From assembly GCA_963693025.1 (NCBI GenBank), contig OY843749.1:434001-498000 (forward strand): a stretch of DNA of 64,000 bases, in the 5' to 3' direction. The notes beneath the pieces were generated by a model that saw nothing but the letters and a program-made list of their open reading frames with translations, was not told the origin of the DNA and ran no database searches. Shown here in pieces: positions 44,424-52,929 of this stretch (its first letter is position 1; every line of letters starts with the position of its first letter). Position numbers and translations under genes: made by a program. The DNA comes from JAHRAW01 sp963693025 (GTDB lineage Bacteria; Pseudomonadota; Gammaproteobacteria; Arenicellales; Poriferihabitantaceae).

Positions 44424-45386
44424 ATGATGCTAAAAATGATTTTGCGCCGGTTGTTGCTTGGCGTGGTGACTATTGGCATGGTGTCGCTGATTATTTTCGG
44501 CGGGGTTGAGTTGTTGCCGGGGGATGCGTGTACCGCCTTCCTTGAGCGCGAGGCACAGGGCAAGTTGCTGGAAAACTGCCGCGCCGAACTGGGGCTCAAT
44601 CGCCCGGCGTACGTGCGCTACTGGAGTTGGGTCAGTGGCGCGGTGCATGGCGATTTCGGCATCGCGGTCAATGGCCGCGAAACCATCGCCTCGCTGGTCG
44701 GTGAGCGGTTGCTGAACACCCTGTTGCTGACCGGTTGCGCGATGCTGGTCGGCATTCCGCTCGCGCTGTTGCTCGGCGTGGTGTGCGCGTTGTGGCGCGA
44801 CCGCTCGGTGGATTTGCTCTTCTCCTCGCTCGCCATCCTCGCCATGACCATCCCGGAATTCGTCTCTGCCACGCTGCTCATCCTGGTTTTCAGCGTCTGG
44901 CTCGGCTGGATTCCCGGCATCGTGTTGACCCCCGCCGAGGCGCCCTTGCGGGAATTTTTTCCGGAAATCCTGCTGCCCATCATGGTGCTGGCGATGGTGA
45001 TGACGGCGCATATTCTGCGCACCGTGCGCTCCTCGGTGATCGAAACACTGGCGAGCGATTACGCCCAGATGGCGGCGTTGAAAGGGGTGCCCTACTGGCG
45101 GATTATCTTCCGCCACGTCCTGCCGAATGCGCTGCTGCCGACCATCAACGTGGTCGCGCTGACCATCGCCTGGCTGCTCGGCGGTGTGGTGGTCATCGAA
45201 ACCGTGTTCAACTACCCAGGGCTTGGGCGCATGATGATCGACTCCATCTCCGACCGCGACCTCGCGGTGACGCAGACCCTGGCGCTGATTATCGCGCTCA
45301 TCTATGTCGGCGTGAACCTGCTCGCGGATGTACTCACGATGCTCGCCAACCCGCGCTTGAGAACGCTCAAAGCGCGGACGCCATGA
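44424..45386 (+). CDS. ABC transporter permease, DppB type
   Basis: The 320-residue inner-membrane permease has about six membrane segments. The EAA-loop-like ASDYAQMAALKGVPYWRIIF (210-229) contacts the ATPase, and ETVFNYPGLGRMMIDSI follows. ELGLNRPAYVRYWSWV after the first helix is typical of DppB. It ends in an ATGA overlap with the DppC-type gene. Confidence 0.9.
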   Translation: MMLKMILRRLLLGVVTIGMVSLIIFGGVELLPGDACTAFLEREAQGKLLENCRAELGLNRPAYVRYWSWVSGAVHGDFGIAVNGRETIASLVGERLLNTLLLTGCAMLVGIPLALLLGVVCALWRDRSVDLLFSSLAILAMTIPEFVSATLLILVFSVWLGWIPGIVLTPAEAPLREFFPEILLPIMVLAMVMTAHILRTVRSSVIETLASDYAQMAALKGVPYWRIIFRHVLPNALLPTINVVALTIAWLLGGVVVIETVFNYPGLGRMMIDSISDRDLAVTQTLALIIALIYVGVNLLADVLTMLANPRLRTLKARTP

Positions 45387-46261
45387 ACGACGCCGCCGCC
45401 CACAACCCCCTGGCCGGGCTCGCCGCGGTGGTGCGCGATATTGTCCGCACGCCGTCCGGAGCAGCCGGGCTGACGCTGCTCGTCATCCACCTCGCGGTCG
45501 CCGTGAGCGCGCCTTTCTGGGCGCCCTACGACTACCGCGAGGTCAGTTCGTTGCTGCTCCTCAAACCGCCCAGCCCGGAGCACTGGTTCGGCACCGACCA
45601 TCTGGGGCGCGACACCTTCACGCGCACGTTGCTGGGCGGGCGCGAGGCGCTCATCGTCACCGGCGTGGCGACCCCGGTGGCGGTCGCGTGGGGCGGCTTC
45701 GTCGGCATTTTTTTCGGCTTGGTCGGCGGGCGGTTGGACGATGTCTTCATGCGCTTCGTGGACGCCTTTCTGTCGTTGCCGTGGATACTCAAAATGCTGG
45801 TCTTGATCGTCACCTTCGGTACCGGACCGGAAGTCTTCATCCCGACTCTGGCGTTTTTCTACGGCGTGCCAATCATCCGCGTGGCGCGCGCGGCGACGCA
45901 TGATGTGGTCGCGCGCGACTTCGTGTGGGCGGCGCGGGCGCGCGGGCATAGCCGCATGACCCTCATCAGGAAGGAGTTGCTGCCCAATGTGCGCGACGCC
46001 CTGCTGGTGGAGGGCGCGATGCGCTGGTCGTGGATGTTGCTGGCGTTTTCATCGCTGTCGTTCCTCGGCTTCGGGGTCTCTCCGCCGACCCCCGATTGGG
46101 GGCTGATGATCGCCAACGCGCGCGGCTATATGTCGTTCGCGCCGTGGGGCGTGCTGGCGCCGATGGTTGCGCTCTCCAGCCTCATCATCGGCATCAACCT
46201 GACCGCCGATGCGCTCGCCAAAACCCTCGGGGTTGACCGCGCGCAAAAAGCGCCGATTTAG
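45383..46261 (+). CDS. ABC transporter permease, DppC type
   Basis: The 292-residue second permease has the N-terminal OppC_N-like segment and the hallmark HWFGTDHLGRDTFTRTLLGG (63-82). The ATPase-contact loop is VVARDFVWAARARGHSRMTL. The start at 45383 overlaps the previous stop. The stop is 13 bases before the ATPase gene. Confidence 0.9.
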   Translation: MNDAAAHNPLAGLAAVVRDIVRTPSGAAGLTLLVIHLAVAVSAPFWAPYDYREVSSLLLLKPPSPEHWFGTDHLGRDTFTRTLLGGREALIVTGVATPVAVAWGGFVGIFFGLVGGRLDDVFMRFVDAFLSLPWILKMLVLIVTFGTGPEVFIPTLAFFYGVPIIRVARAATHDVVARDFVWAARARGHSRMTLIRKELLPNVRDALLVEGAMRWSWMLLAFSSLSFLGFGVSPPTPDWGLMIANARGYMSFAPWGVLAPMVALSSLIIGINLTADALAKTLGVDRAQKAPI

Positions 46262-46274
46262 CGCGCCGCCGACG

Positions 46275-48332
46275 ATGCGCGCGCCACCCCTGCTCAACAT
46301 TCGCGGTCTGTCAATCGGTTTCACGGGGCAGTCGGGGGAAACCCTGCCGATTCTGCGGCGCGTCGACCTTGCGGTGGCGCCCGGCGAAAGCGTCGGCATC
46401 GTCGGCGAAAGCGGCTCGGGCAAGAGCACGCTGGCGCTCGCCGCGATGGGCTATCTCAAGCACGGCTTGCGCGTCATCGCCGGTGATGTGCTTTTTCCTG
46501 AGCGCGACATGTTCGCGTTGTCGCCGACCGAATTGCAGGTCATCCGCGGGCGGCGCCTCGCGCTCATTCCGCAGAACTCCGGACAGTCGCTGACGCCTTC
46601 CATGCGCATCGGCGCGCAACTGAGCGAAGCGCTGGCGTTGCATTCCGGCGCCGCCAAGCGCGACTATCCGGCGCGCGTGACCGACCTGCTGAACAAGGTG
46701 CGCTTGCCGGACCCGGTCGCCATCGCGCGGCGCTACCCCCACGAGTTGTCCGGCGGGCAGCAGCAGCGCGTCGCCATCGCCATGGCGCTGGCGGGCGAGC
46801 CCGAAGCGCTGTTGCTCGACGAGCCGACCACCGGGCTGGACGTCACCACCCAGGCGCACATCCTCGAATTGCTGCGCGACCTGGCGGCGCAATACGGCAC
46901 CTCGATGATTTATGTCAGCCACGACCTCGGCGCCATCGCCAGGGTATGCGCGCGCGTGGTCGTCATGTATGCCGGCGAAATCGTGCTGGCGGGCGCCACG
47001 CGCCGGGTGCTGAGCAATCCGAGCCACCCCTATGCGCGCGGCTTGCTCGCCTCCATACCGCGGCTGGCGAGTTCGCAACTACCCGCCGCGCTCGACGGCA
47101 TCCCGCCGATGCCCGGCGGCGCCGGCGCCGGTTGCGCCTTCGCCACGCGTTGCGCGCTCGCCGAGGAGCGCTGCGCGCGGCAACACCCGGACTTGAACGA
47201 CCCCGACCCCGCCTTTGATAACCAACAAGCGCGTTGCCACTTCGCCGAGCGCGCGGTGGAGATTCCCCTGCACACGCAGACGCCGCCCCAACCGGCGGTC
47301 AACGGCGGCACGGCGGCGGCGCTCACGCTGGACGAGGTGTCAATCCGTTACGCCCGACCGACGCTACTCCAACAACTGCTGGCGCGCCGCGCGACCGCCA
47401 CGCCGACCGTCAGCGACATATCGCTTGCCGTCGTCAAGGGCGAAACCCTGGGGCTGGTGGGCGAGTCCGGCTCCGGCAAATCCACCATACTAAAAACCAT
47501 CGCGGGCTTGCTGCCGACCGACCACGGCGCGATTTATCTCGGCGAAGACGAGGCGCTTGCCGGCGAAATCGAGCGGCGCACTCATGCCCAACTGCGCCGC
47601 ATTCAACTGGTCTTCCAGAACCCGGACGAAAGCCTCAACCCGCGGCACACGGTCGCCGAGATTCTGGCGCAACCGCTGCAACTCTATTTTCAACTGAGCG
47701 GTCCAGAACTGCGCCAACGCAGCCGGCAACTCCTCGACACCGTGCGCCTCAGCGCGCACTATCTCGAGCGCTTGCCGAGCCAACTCTCCGGCGGCGAAAA
47801 GCAGCGTATCGCCATCGCCCGGGCGTTCGCCGCCGAGCCCGACATCGTGCTGTGCGACGAAGTCACTTCGGCGCTCGATGTATCCGTGCAGGCGGCGGTG
47901 CTCAACCTCCTCGACACCCTGCGCCGCGAGCGCGGCACCACCTACATTTTCGTCTCCCACGACCTCGCCGTGGTGCGCGCGCTGGCGGACCGCGTGGCGG
48001 TGCTCTATCAGGGGCGGCTGTGCGAAGTCGGCGCCACGTCGCAGGTCTATTCGCTGCCGTCGCATCCCTACACCGAAGCGTTGCTGAGCGCGGCGCTGGA
48101 ACCCGACCCCGACAGCGCGCCGCGCCTGACCGCCAACGATGTCATCGAGTCGTCCCCGCCGGCGGCGGGATGCCCGTTTCAACGGCGCTGCGCGCACCGC
48201 ATCGGTCCCGTGTGCGACCGCGAAACGCCGCCGTGGCGCACACCGCAGCCGGGGCATGCGATTCGCTGTCATTTGCCAATGGCGGCGGATGCGCCCGCGC
48301 GCGCAACCGGCGGGCATGGCGGGGTAAACTGA
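46275..48332 (+). CDS. ABC transporter ATP-binding protein, DppD-DppF fusion
   Basis: The 685-residue protein holds two complete ATPase domains. First: Walker A GESGSGKST (about 44), signature LSGGQQQRVAIAMAL (about 157), Walker B LLLDEPTTGLD, and the DppD-type tail with a Cys cluster (GCAFATRCALAEERC). Second: Walker A GESGSGKST (about 397), signature LSGGEKQRIAIARAF (about 505), Walker B IVLCDEVTSALD, and another Cys-rich tail (GCPFQRRCAHRIGPVC). Separate DppD and DppF genes are usual; fused versions occur in several proteobacteria. It powers the permeases just upstream. The start at 46275 is preferred because the 22 residues upstream overlap the permease gene. Confidence 0.92.
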   Translation: MRAPPLLNIRGLSIGFTGQSGETLPILRRVDLAVAPGESVGIVGESGSGKSTLALAAMGYLKHGLRVIAGDVLFPERDMFALSPTELQVIRGRRLALIPQNSGQSLTPSMRIGAQLSEALALHSGAAKRDYPARVTDLLNKVRLPDPVAIARRYPHELSGGQQQRVAIAMALAGEPEALLLDEPTTGLDVTTQAHILELLRDLAAQYGTSMIYVSHDLGAIARVCARVVVMYAGEIVLAGATRRVLSNPSHPYARGLLASIPRLASSQLPAALDGIPPMPGGAGAGCAFATRCALAEERCARQHPDLNDPDPAFDNQQARCHFAERAVEIPLHTQTPPQPAVNGGTAAALTLDEVSIRYARPTLLQQLLARRATATPTVSDISLAVVKGETLGLVGESGSGKSTILKTIAGLLPTDHGAIYLGEDEALAGEIERRTHAQLRRIQLVFQNPDESLNPRHTVAEILAQPLQLYFQLSGPELRQRSRQLLDTVRLSAHYLERLPSQLSGGEKQRIAIARAFAAEPDIVLCDEVTSALDVSVQAAVLNLLDTLRRERGTTYIFVSHDLAVVRALADRVAVLYQGRLCEVGATSQVYSLPSHPYTEALLSAALEPDPDSAPRLTANDVIESSPPAAGCPFQRRCAHRIGPVCDRETPPWRTPQPGHAIRCHLPMAADAPARATGGHGGVN

Positions 48333-48337
48333 CCGCC

Positions 48338-49528
48338 ATGACCCTGTTCGGCAACCCAATCTATTCCGGCGAGGACGCGCGGCGGCTGGCACGGCGGCGG
48401 ATGCCGCGCATGATGTATGACTTTGTCGCCGGCGCGACCGGGCACGAGTTGGCGGCGCGGCGCAATCGCGCGGCGTTTGCCAACATTCGGTTGTTGCCGC
48501 GGGTGCTGAACGACACCAAAACGCGCGTGCTCACGCAGCGCATTCTGGGCGAGGTAAAGGGGCTGCCGTTTGGCGTGGCGCCGATGGGCATGTGCAACCT
48601 CGCCTGGCCCGGCGCCGACCGGATGCTGGCGGCGGCGGCGGCGCGGCACGCCATTCCGCTGGGCGTGTCGACGGCGGCATCGACCCCGCTGGAAGACATC
48701 TACCGGCAGTCCGAGGGGCAGGCGTGGTTTCAACTCTATGTCAACCACGCCGGCGATGGCGGCGATGACGGCGATTCCGCGTTGCGCATGGCGGAGCGCG
48801 CGCAGGCGGCAGGATACACGCACCTGATGCTGACCGCCGATGTACCGCAGATTGCCCGCCGCATCCGCGATTTGAAAAACGGGTTTCAGGTGCCGTTTCG
48901 GATGGGGTTGCGGCAATTCGGCGATTTTGCGCTGCATCCGCGATGGTCGATTGAAACGCTGATGCGGGGAGTGCCGCGCCTGATGAATTATGAAGCGCCG
49001 GGCTCCGGCAAGTTTGTCAGAACCGCCGAGCGTGGCGCGGCTGACTGGGCTTTCCTCGACCGGTTGCGCGCACGGTGGCGCGGCAAGTTGATCGTCAAAG
49101 GCGTACTGTCGGCGCAGGATGCGCGGCGCATCGTGCGGGCGGGCGCGGACGCGGTCTATGTCTCCAACCACGGCGGGCGGCAACTCGACAGCGCGCCGCC
49201 GTCAATCGACAGGCTGGCGGCCATCCGCGCGGCGGTCGGCGCCGACTATCCGCTGATTCTTGACAGCGGCATCCGCAGCGGTGAGGATGTCGTCAAGGCG
49301 CTCGCGCTGGGGGCGAATTTTGTCATGCTTGGCCGCCCGATGTTGTATGCGCTCGGCGCCGACGGCGCGCGCGGGCTGGCGGCGCTCATCGACATTCTGG
49401 CAAACGAAATCAGCGTCGTGCTGGCGCAACTCGGGTTGCGGCGGGTCAGCGACATCAGCGCGGCGGTGGTCGCCGGGCACAGCGGCGAAGACGCATCGGG
49501 CGATGACGGGATGGCGGATGCCCGGTAA
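48338..49528 (+). CDS. FMN-dependent alpha-hydroxyacid dehydrogenase/oxidase
   Basis: The 396-residue enzyme oxidises an L-2-hydroxyacid to the 2-oxoacid (lactate/mandelate/glycolate-type family). The catalytic signature SNHGGRQLDSAPPSIDRL lies near 275-292, with the FMN loop ILDSGIRSGEDVVKALALG near 307 and GVAPMGMCNLAWPGAD near 77. It starts 5 bases after the fused ATPase and is followed at 31 bases by a TPP-dependent enzyme, so an oxidise-then-decarboxylate sequence is plausible. Confidence 0.9.
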   Translation: MTLFGNPIYSGEDARRLARRRMPRMMYDFVAGATGHELAARRNRAAFANIRLLPRVLNDTKTRVLTQRILGEVKGLPFGVAPMGMCNLAWPGADRMLAAAAARHAIPLGVSTAASTPLEDIYRQSEGQAWFQLYVNHAGDGGDDGDSALRMAERAQAAGYTHLMLTADVPQIARRIRDLKNGFQVPFRMGLRQFGDFALHPRWSIETLMRGVPRLMNYEAPGSGKFVRTAERGAADWAFLDRLRARWRGKLIVKGVLSAQDARRIVRAGADAVYVSNHGGRQLDSAPPSIDRLAAIRAAVGADYPLILDSGIRSGEDVVKALALGANFVMLGRPMLYALGADGARGLAALIDILANEISVVLAQLGLRRVSDISAAVVAGHSGEDASGDDGMADAR

Positions 49529-49559
49529 TTCGCCGGCGAATTAGCGAGCCCATACAACA

Positions 49560-51299
49560 ATGACAACCAAACGACAACTTCGGGGCGGCAACTTGCTCGC
49601 GCGGGCGTTGCGCGACAAAGGGGTGGAGCATGTTTTCACGCTCGCCGGCGGTTTCTGCAACCCGGCGCTGGAAGGCTTTATGCAGTGCGCGATGGCGGTG
49701 GTCAACTGCCCGCACGAGCAGGTCGCCGGGCATCTGGCGGATGGCCACGCGCGCATCACCCGCCAACCGACGGTTTGTCTGGTGGGACCGGAGGGTTTCG
49801 CCAACGCGGTGCCGGCGATGATGGAGGCCTGGGGGGAGCGCTCGCCGGTGATTTTCGTGACCGGCTCCAGCACGCTCAAACGAGACGGCGCCGGCGGCTT
49901 CAAGGAAATCAACGATGTCGCAATCGCCGCGCCGCTGTGCAAGCACAGCATCAGCATCACGGACGGCGGCAGAATCGGCGAATTCGTCGACCGCGCATGG
50001 AAAATCGCCATCGGCGGCTATCCGGGTCCCGTGCACCTGAGCTTGCCCGTCGATATTATGTTTTCATCTTTTGACGAGGATGTGGGGCGCGATGAACGCC
50101 CCTTCGAGCGCGCCGCCCGCCCGCCGCCGCGCGCGTGGCCCGACCCGGACGCGCTGGCGCCGCTGCTGGACCTCGTTGCCGCCGCCGAGCGACCGGTGCT
50201 GATTGGCGGGCACGGGGTGTGGTGGTCGGGCGGCGAGAAAAAACTGGAGGCTAGCGGCGCGGCGCTGTCAATCCCGGTGTTCAATGTGCCGTATCACCAA
50301 AAACTGTTGGGCGAGTCGAGCCCGGCGTATTTCGGGCTGGCAGACATTCACCAATATCCGCCCTCCAAGTTCGCCCTGCAGCAATCCGATGTCGTCATCC
50401 TGCTCGGCGCGCGGCTCGACAACCAGATGAATTTTGGCAACCCGCCGCTCTTCCCGCCGTCCACCACGCTGGTCTGCGTCAACGGCTCGCACGAAGAGTT
50501 GCTGCACAACCGTGCGGCGGATTATCTGCTGCTGTCCGACCCCGGCGCTTTTCTGGATGCGCTGCTTCGCCTGCGCGACCGCGGCGGACCGAGCCTCAGC
50601 GGCGAATGGTATGAACTCAACCGGCAAAAGCGCGGCGCGTGGGTCGATGCGACGCTGGCTGAGTTGCGGCGTGATACCGAGACCGAGGCGGGCGGCAAGA
50701 TACACCCGTTGCAACTCGCCCTCGATGTGCAGGAGGCGCTGGCGGAGGATGACTGGCTGGTGTTCGACGGCGGCAACACCCACTTTTGGTCGGAAATTGC
50801 GGTCAATATCGCCGGCTGGCGGGGCAAGAAACTCGGCGGCATCCTGCATCCCGGCTCATTCAGCATGTTGGGGGTCGGGGTGCCGTTTGCGGTCGCCGCC
50901 AAGAACACGCACCCGGATTCGAAGGTGGTATTGATTAGCGGAGACGGCGCGTTTCTCTCGGGCGGGCTGTCGATTGAAACCGCTTTTCAGGAGCGCTGGC
51001 CCATCGTCGTCGTGGTGGACAACAACGGCGGGCTGGACTGCATTTCCCAGCAGCAAGAGCGGCTGTTTGAGAGCGCCCGGCACTTCGCCACCGATTTCCG
51101 GGACATCCCCTTCCACACGCTTTTCGAGGGACTCGGCGGCCACGGCGAACTGGTCGAAACCCGCGACCAACTCGCCCCCGCGCTACGGCGCGCCTTCGCC
51201 AGCGGCAAGCCGGCGTGCGTCAATGTGAAGACCAAAGGCGTGATTAGCCCGATCGTGCTTGCCACCACCAGCAAGCGCGACAAAGCGTCCATCGAGTAG
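49560..51299 (+). CDS. Thiamine-pyrophosphate-dependent enzyme (acetolactate-synthase/decarboxylase type)
   Basis: The 579-residue protein has the N-terminal Pyr domain with the activating Glu in NCPHEQVAGHLADG (about 49-62), a central domain, and a C-terminal TPP-binding motif SGDGAFLSGG...VVVVDNNGG (about 460-490). The family covers acetolactate synthase, benzoylformate decarboxylase, oxalyl-CoA decarboxylase and relatives; residue checks by eye do not single one out. It follows an alpha-hydroxyacid dehydrogenase, so a 2-oxoacid decarboxylase or lyase is the likeliest role (inference). Confidence 0.85.
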   Translation: MTTKRQLRGGNLLARALRDKGVEHVFTLAGGFCNPALEGFMQCAMAVVNCPHEQVAGHLADGHARITRQPTVCLVGPEGFANAVPAMMEAWGERSPVIFVTGSSTLKRDGAGGFKEINDVAIAAPLCKHSISITDGGRIGEFVDRAWKIAIGGYPGPVHLSLPVDIMFSSFDEDVGRDERPFERAARPPPRAWPDPDALAPLLDLVAAAERPVLIGGHGVWWSGGEKKLEASGAALSIPVFNVPYHQKLLGESSPAYFGLADIHQYPPSKFALQQSDVVILLGARLDNQMNFGNPPLFPPSTTLVCVNGSHEELLHNRAADYLLLSDPGAFLDALLRLRDRGGPSLSGEWYELNRQKRGAWVDATLAELRRDTETEAGGKIHPLQLALDVQEALAEDDWLVFDGGNTHFWSEIAVNIAGWRGKKLGGILHPGSFSMLGVGVPFAVAAKNTHPDSKVVLISGDGAFLSGGLSIETAFQERWPIVVVVDNNGGLDCISQQQERLFESARHFATDFRDIPFHTLFEGLGGHGELVETRDQLAPALRRAFASGKPACVNVKTKGVISPIVLATTSKRDKASIE

Positions 51300-51314
51300 G
51301 CAGCGGGAGCAGTC

Positions 51315-51707
51315 GTGGCGACGCTGACAACACATGTCCTGGATTCCGTCAACGGCGCCCACGCCGCCGGCGTCGGCGTTGCGCTATACCGCATCGAATC
51401 ATCCGGCGCAAAAACGACGTTGTTCAACGCCGCCACGGACGCCAACGGACGCCTGCGCCAAACCATCTCGCCGGACGCCGTGGCCGCGGGAATGACCTGC
51501 GAACTGGTGTTTCAGGTAGCCGATTATTTCGCCGCCCAACCGGCGGCGCTCGGCGGCACGCGCATCCTGTGCGAAGCGGTATTCCGCTTTTCCATGCCCG
51601 ACCCGTGCGGCGCCTATCACATCCCGCTGATGCTGTCGCCGAGCGGGTATTCGGTTTGGTATTCGCAGGCTGCCGTTCCGGCGCAGGGCGGTGTGGACGC
51701 TGAGTAA
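51315..51707 (+). CDS. Hydroxyisourate hydrolase-like (transthyretin-family) protein
   Basis: The 130-residue protein begins with GTG at 51315, with GGGAG at 51304-51308. It has the family N-terminus TLTTHVLDSVNGAHAAGVGV with the catalytic His and the segment YHIPLMLSPSGYSVW. True HIU hydrolases end in a YRGS tetrapeptide; here it is replaced by WYSQ and about ten more residues. That suggests a changed function or a non-urate substrate. No other urate-pathway gene is nearby. It lies between the TPP enzyme and the DmdA-like gene on the same strand. Confidence 0.75.
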   Translation: MATLTTHVLDSVNGAHAAGVGVALYRIESSGAKTTLFNAATDANGRLRQTISPDAVAAGMTCELVFQVADYFAAQPAALGGTRILCEAVFRFSMPDPCGAYHIPLMLSPSGYSVWYSQAAVPAQGGVDAE

Positions 51708-51731
51708 TTCGCCGGGTTTCATGAACAACAA

Positions 51732-52862
51732 ATGACAACCAACCACCTCAACCTCTCCCGCCGCATTCGGCGCACGCCTTTTACGGAGAAAGTCGAAGCC
51801 CTCGGCGTACGCGGCTACTCGGTGGTCAACCACATGTTGCTGCCGAAAGCGTTTGCAACCTCGGTGGAGGATGACTACTGGCATCTGCGCGCGCACGTGC
51901 AGATGTGGGATGTCGCCTGCCAGCGGCAAGTCGACATTCGCGGCGCCGATGCCGCCCGATTGGTGCAGTGGATGACACCGCGCAACCTCTCGAAGGCGCG
52001 CGCCGGGGATTGCTTGTATGCGCCGCTGGTGGACGAGTCCGGCGGCATAATCAACGACCCCGTCATTCTGAAATTGGCATCCGACCACTTCCGGCTGTCG
52101 ATTGCGGATTCGGATGTGTTGTTGTGGGCAAAGGGGTTGGCGCTCGGCGCCGGCATGGATGTCGTCATCGAAGAGCCCGACGTGTCGCCGCTCGCCATTC
52201 AGGGACCGCGCGCCGAAGCGTTGATGAGCGCGGTTTTCGGCGAGCGCATCCGCGAAATCCGCTTCTTTAAGTTTGCCCGCTTTGAGTTCATGGGGAGCAG
52301 TCATGTTATCGCCCGCTCCGGCTATTCGCGTCAGGACGGGTTTGAAATCTACCTGGAAGACAGCCGGCTCGGCGCCGCCCTCTGGGACAGGTTATGGGAG
52401 GCCGGGCAAGCGTTCAACATCCGCCCCGGCTGCCCCAACCTCATCGAGCGTATCGAAGGCGGGTTACTTTCTTACGGCAACGAGATGACGCGCAAGAACA
52501 ACCCGCTGGAATGCGGACTGGCGGCATTTTGCGACCTCGACGAGCCACTGGACTGCATCGGCGGCGGCGCCTTGCGCGCAATCAAAGCCGCCGGCATCAC
52601 GCGGCAGATTCGCGGCTTAATCTTCGATGGCGACCCTTGCCCGCCTTGCGCCACGCCGTGGCCCGTCCGCCGCGCACAAGGCAACGACCGGGCAGCCCCA
52701 GTCGGCGAAGTCACCTCCGCCGCCTACTCGCCGCGGCTGCGCGCCAATGTTGCGTTGGCGATGATGAACAACGGCTTCCGGGCGCCGGGCGAGCGCGTGT
52801 TGGTACACAGCGCCGACAGCCAAACGCGCGCGGGCGTGGTTAGCGCCCTGCCCTTTGCGTGA
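51732..52862 (+). CDS. DmdA-like / GcvT-family aminomethyltransferase
   Basis: The 376-residue protein looks by eye very close to DmdA, the tetrahydrofolate-dependent dimethylsulfoniopropionate demethylase of marine bacteria. Recognisable blocks are SRRIRRTPFTEKVEALGV, DDYWHLRAHVQMWDVACQ, LVQWMTPRNLSKA, INDPVILKL, ADSDVLLWAKGLA, EEPDVSPLAIQGP and PGCPNLIERIEGGLLSYGNE. The length fits DmdA (about 370). Related GcvT-fold proteins act on other methylated amines (dimethylglycine, sarcosine), so the substrate is open. It sits among catabolic genes and an enolase-superfamily member. Confidence 0.75.
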   Translation: MTTNHLNLSRRIRRTPFTEKVEALGVRGYSVVNHMLLPKAFATSVEDDYWHLRAHVQMWDVACQRQVDIRGADAARLVQWMTPRNLSKARAGDCLYAPLVDESGGIINDPVILKLASDHFRLSIADSDVLLWAKGLALGAGMDVVIEEPDVSPLAIQGPRAEALMSAVFGERIREIRFFKFARFEFMGSSHVIARSGYSRQDGFEIYLEDSRLGAALWDRLWEAGQAFNIRPGCPNLIERIEGGLLSYGNEMTRKNNPLECGLAAFCDLDEPLDCIGGGALRAIKAAGITRQIRGLIFDGDPCPPCATPWPVRRAQGNDRAAPVGEVTSAAYSPRLRANVALAMMNNGFRAPGERVLVHSADSQTRAGVVSALPFA

Positions 52863-52929
52863 CGCCGATGAATAGGCGGGGTTGCGGCGCACCGGCATTC
52901 GTCGGCGACTCAGCGCCACCCTCACTGCG

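Noticed and set aside
51315..51707. Urate degradation locus
   Set aside because: Only the HIU-hydrolase-like gene is present, with an altered C-terminus. No urate oxidase, OHCU decarboxylase or allantoinase is in the window.
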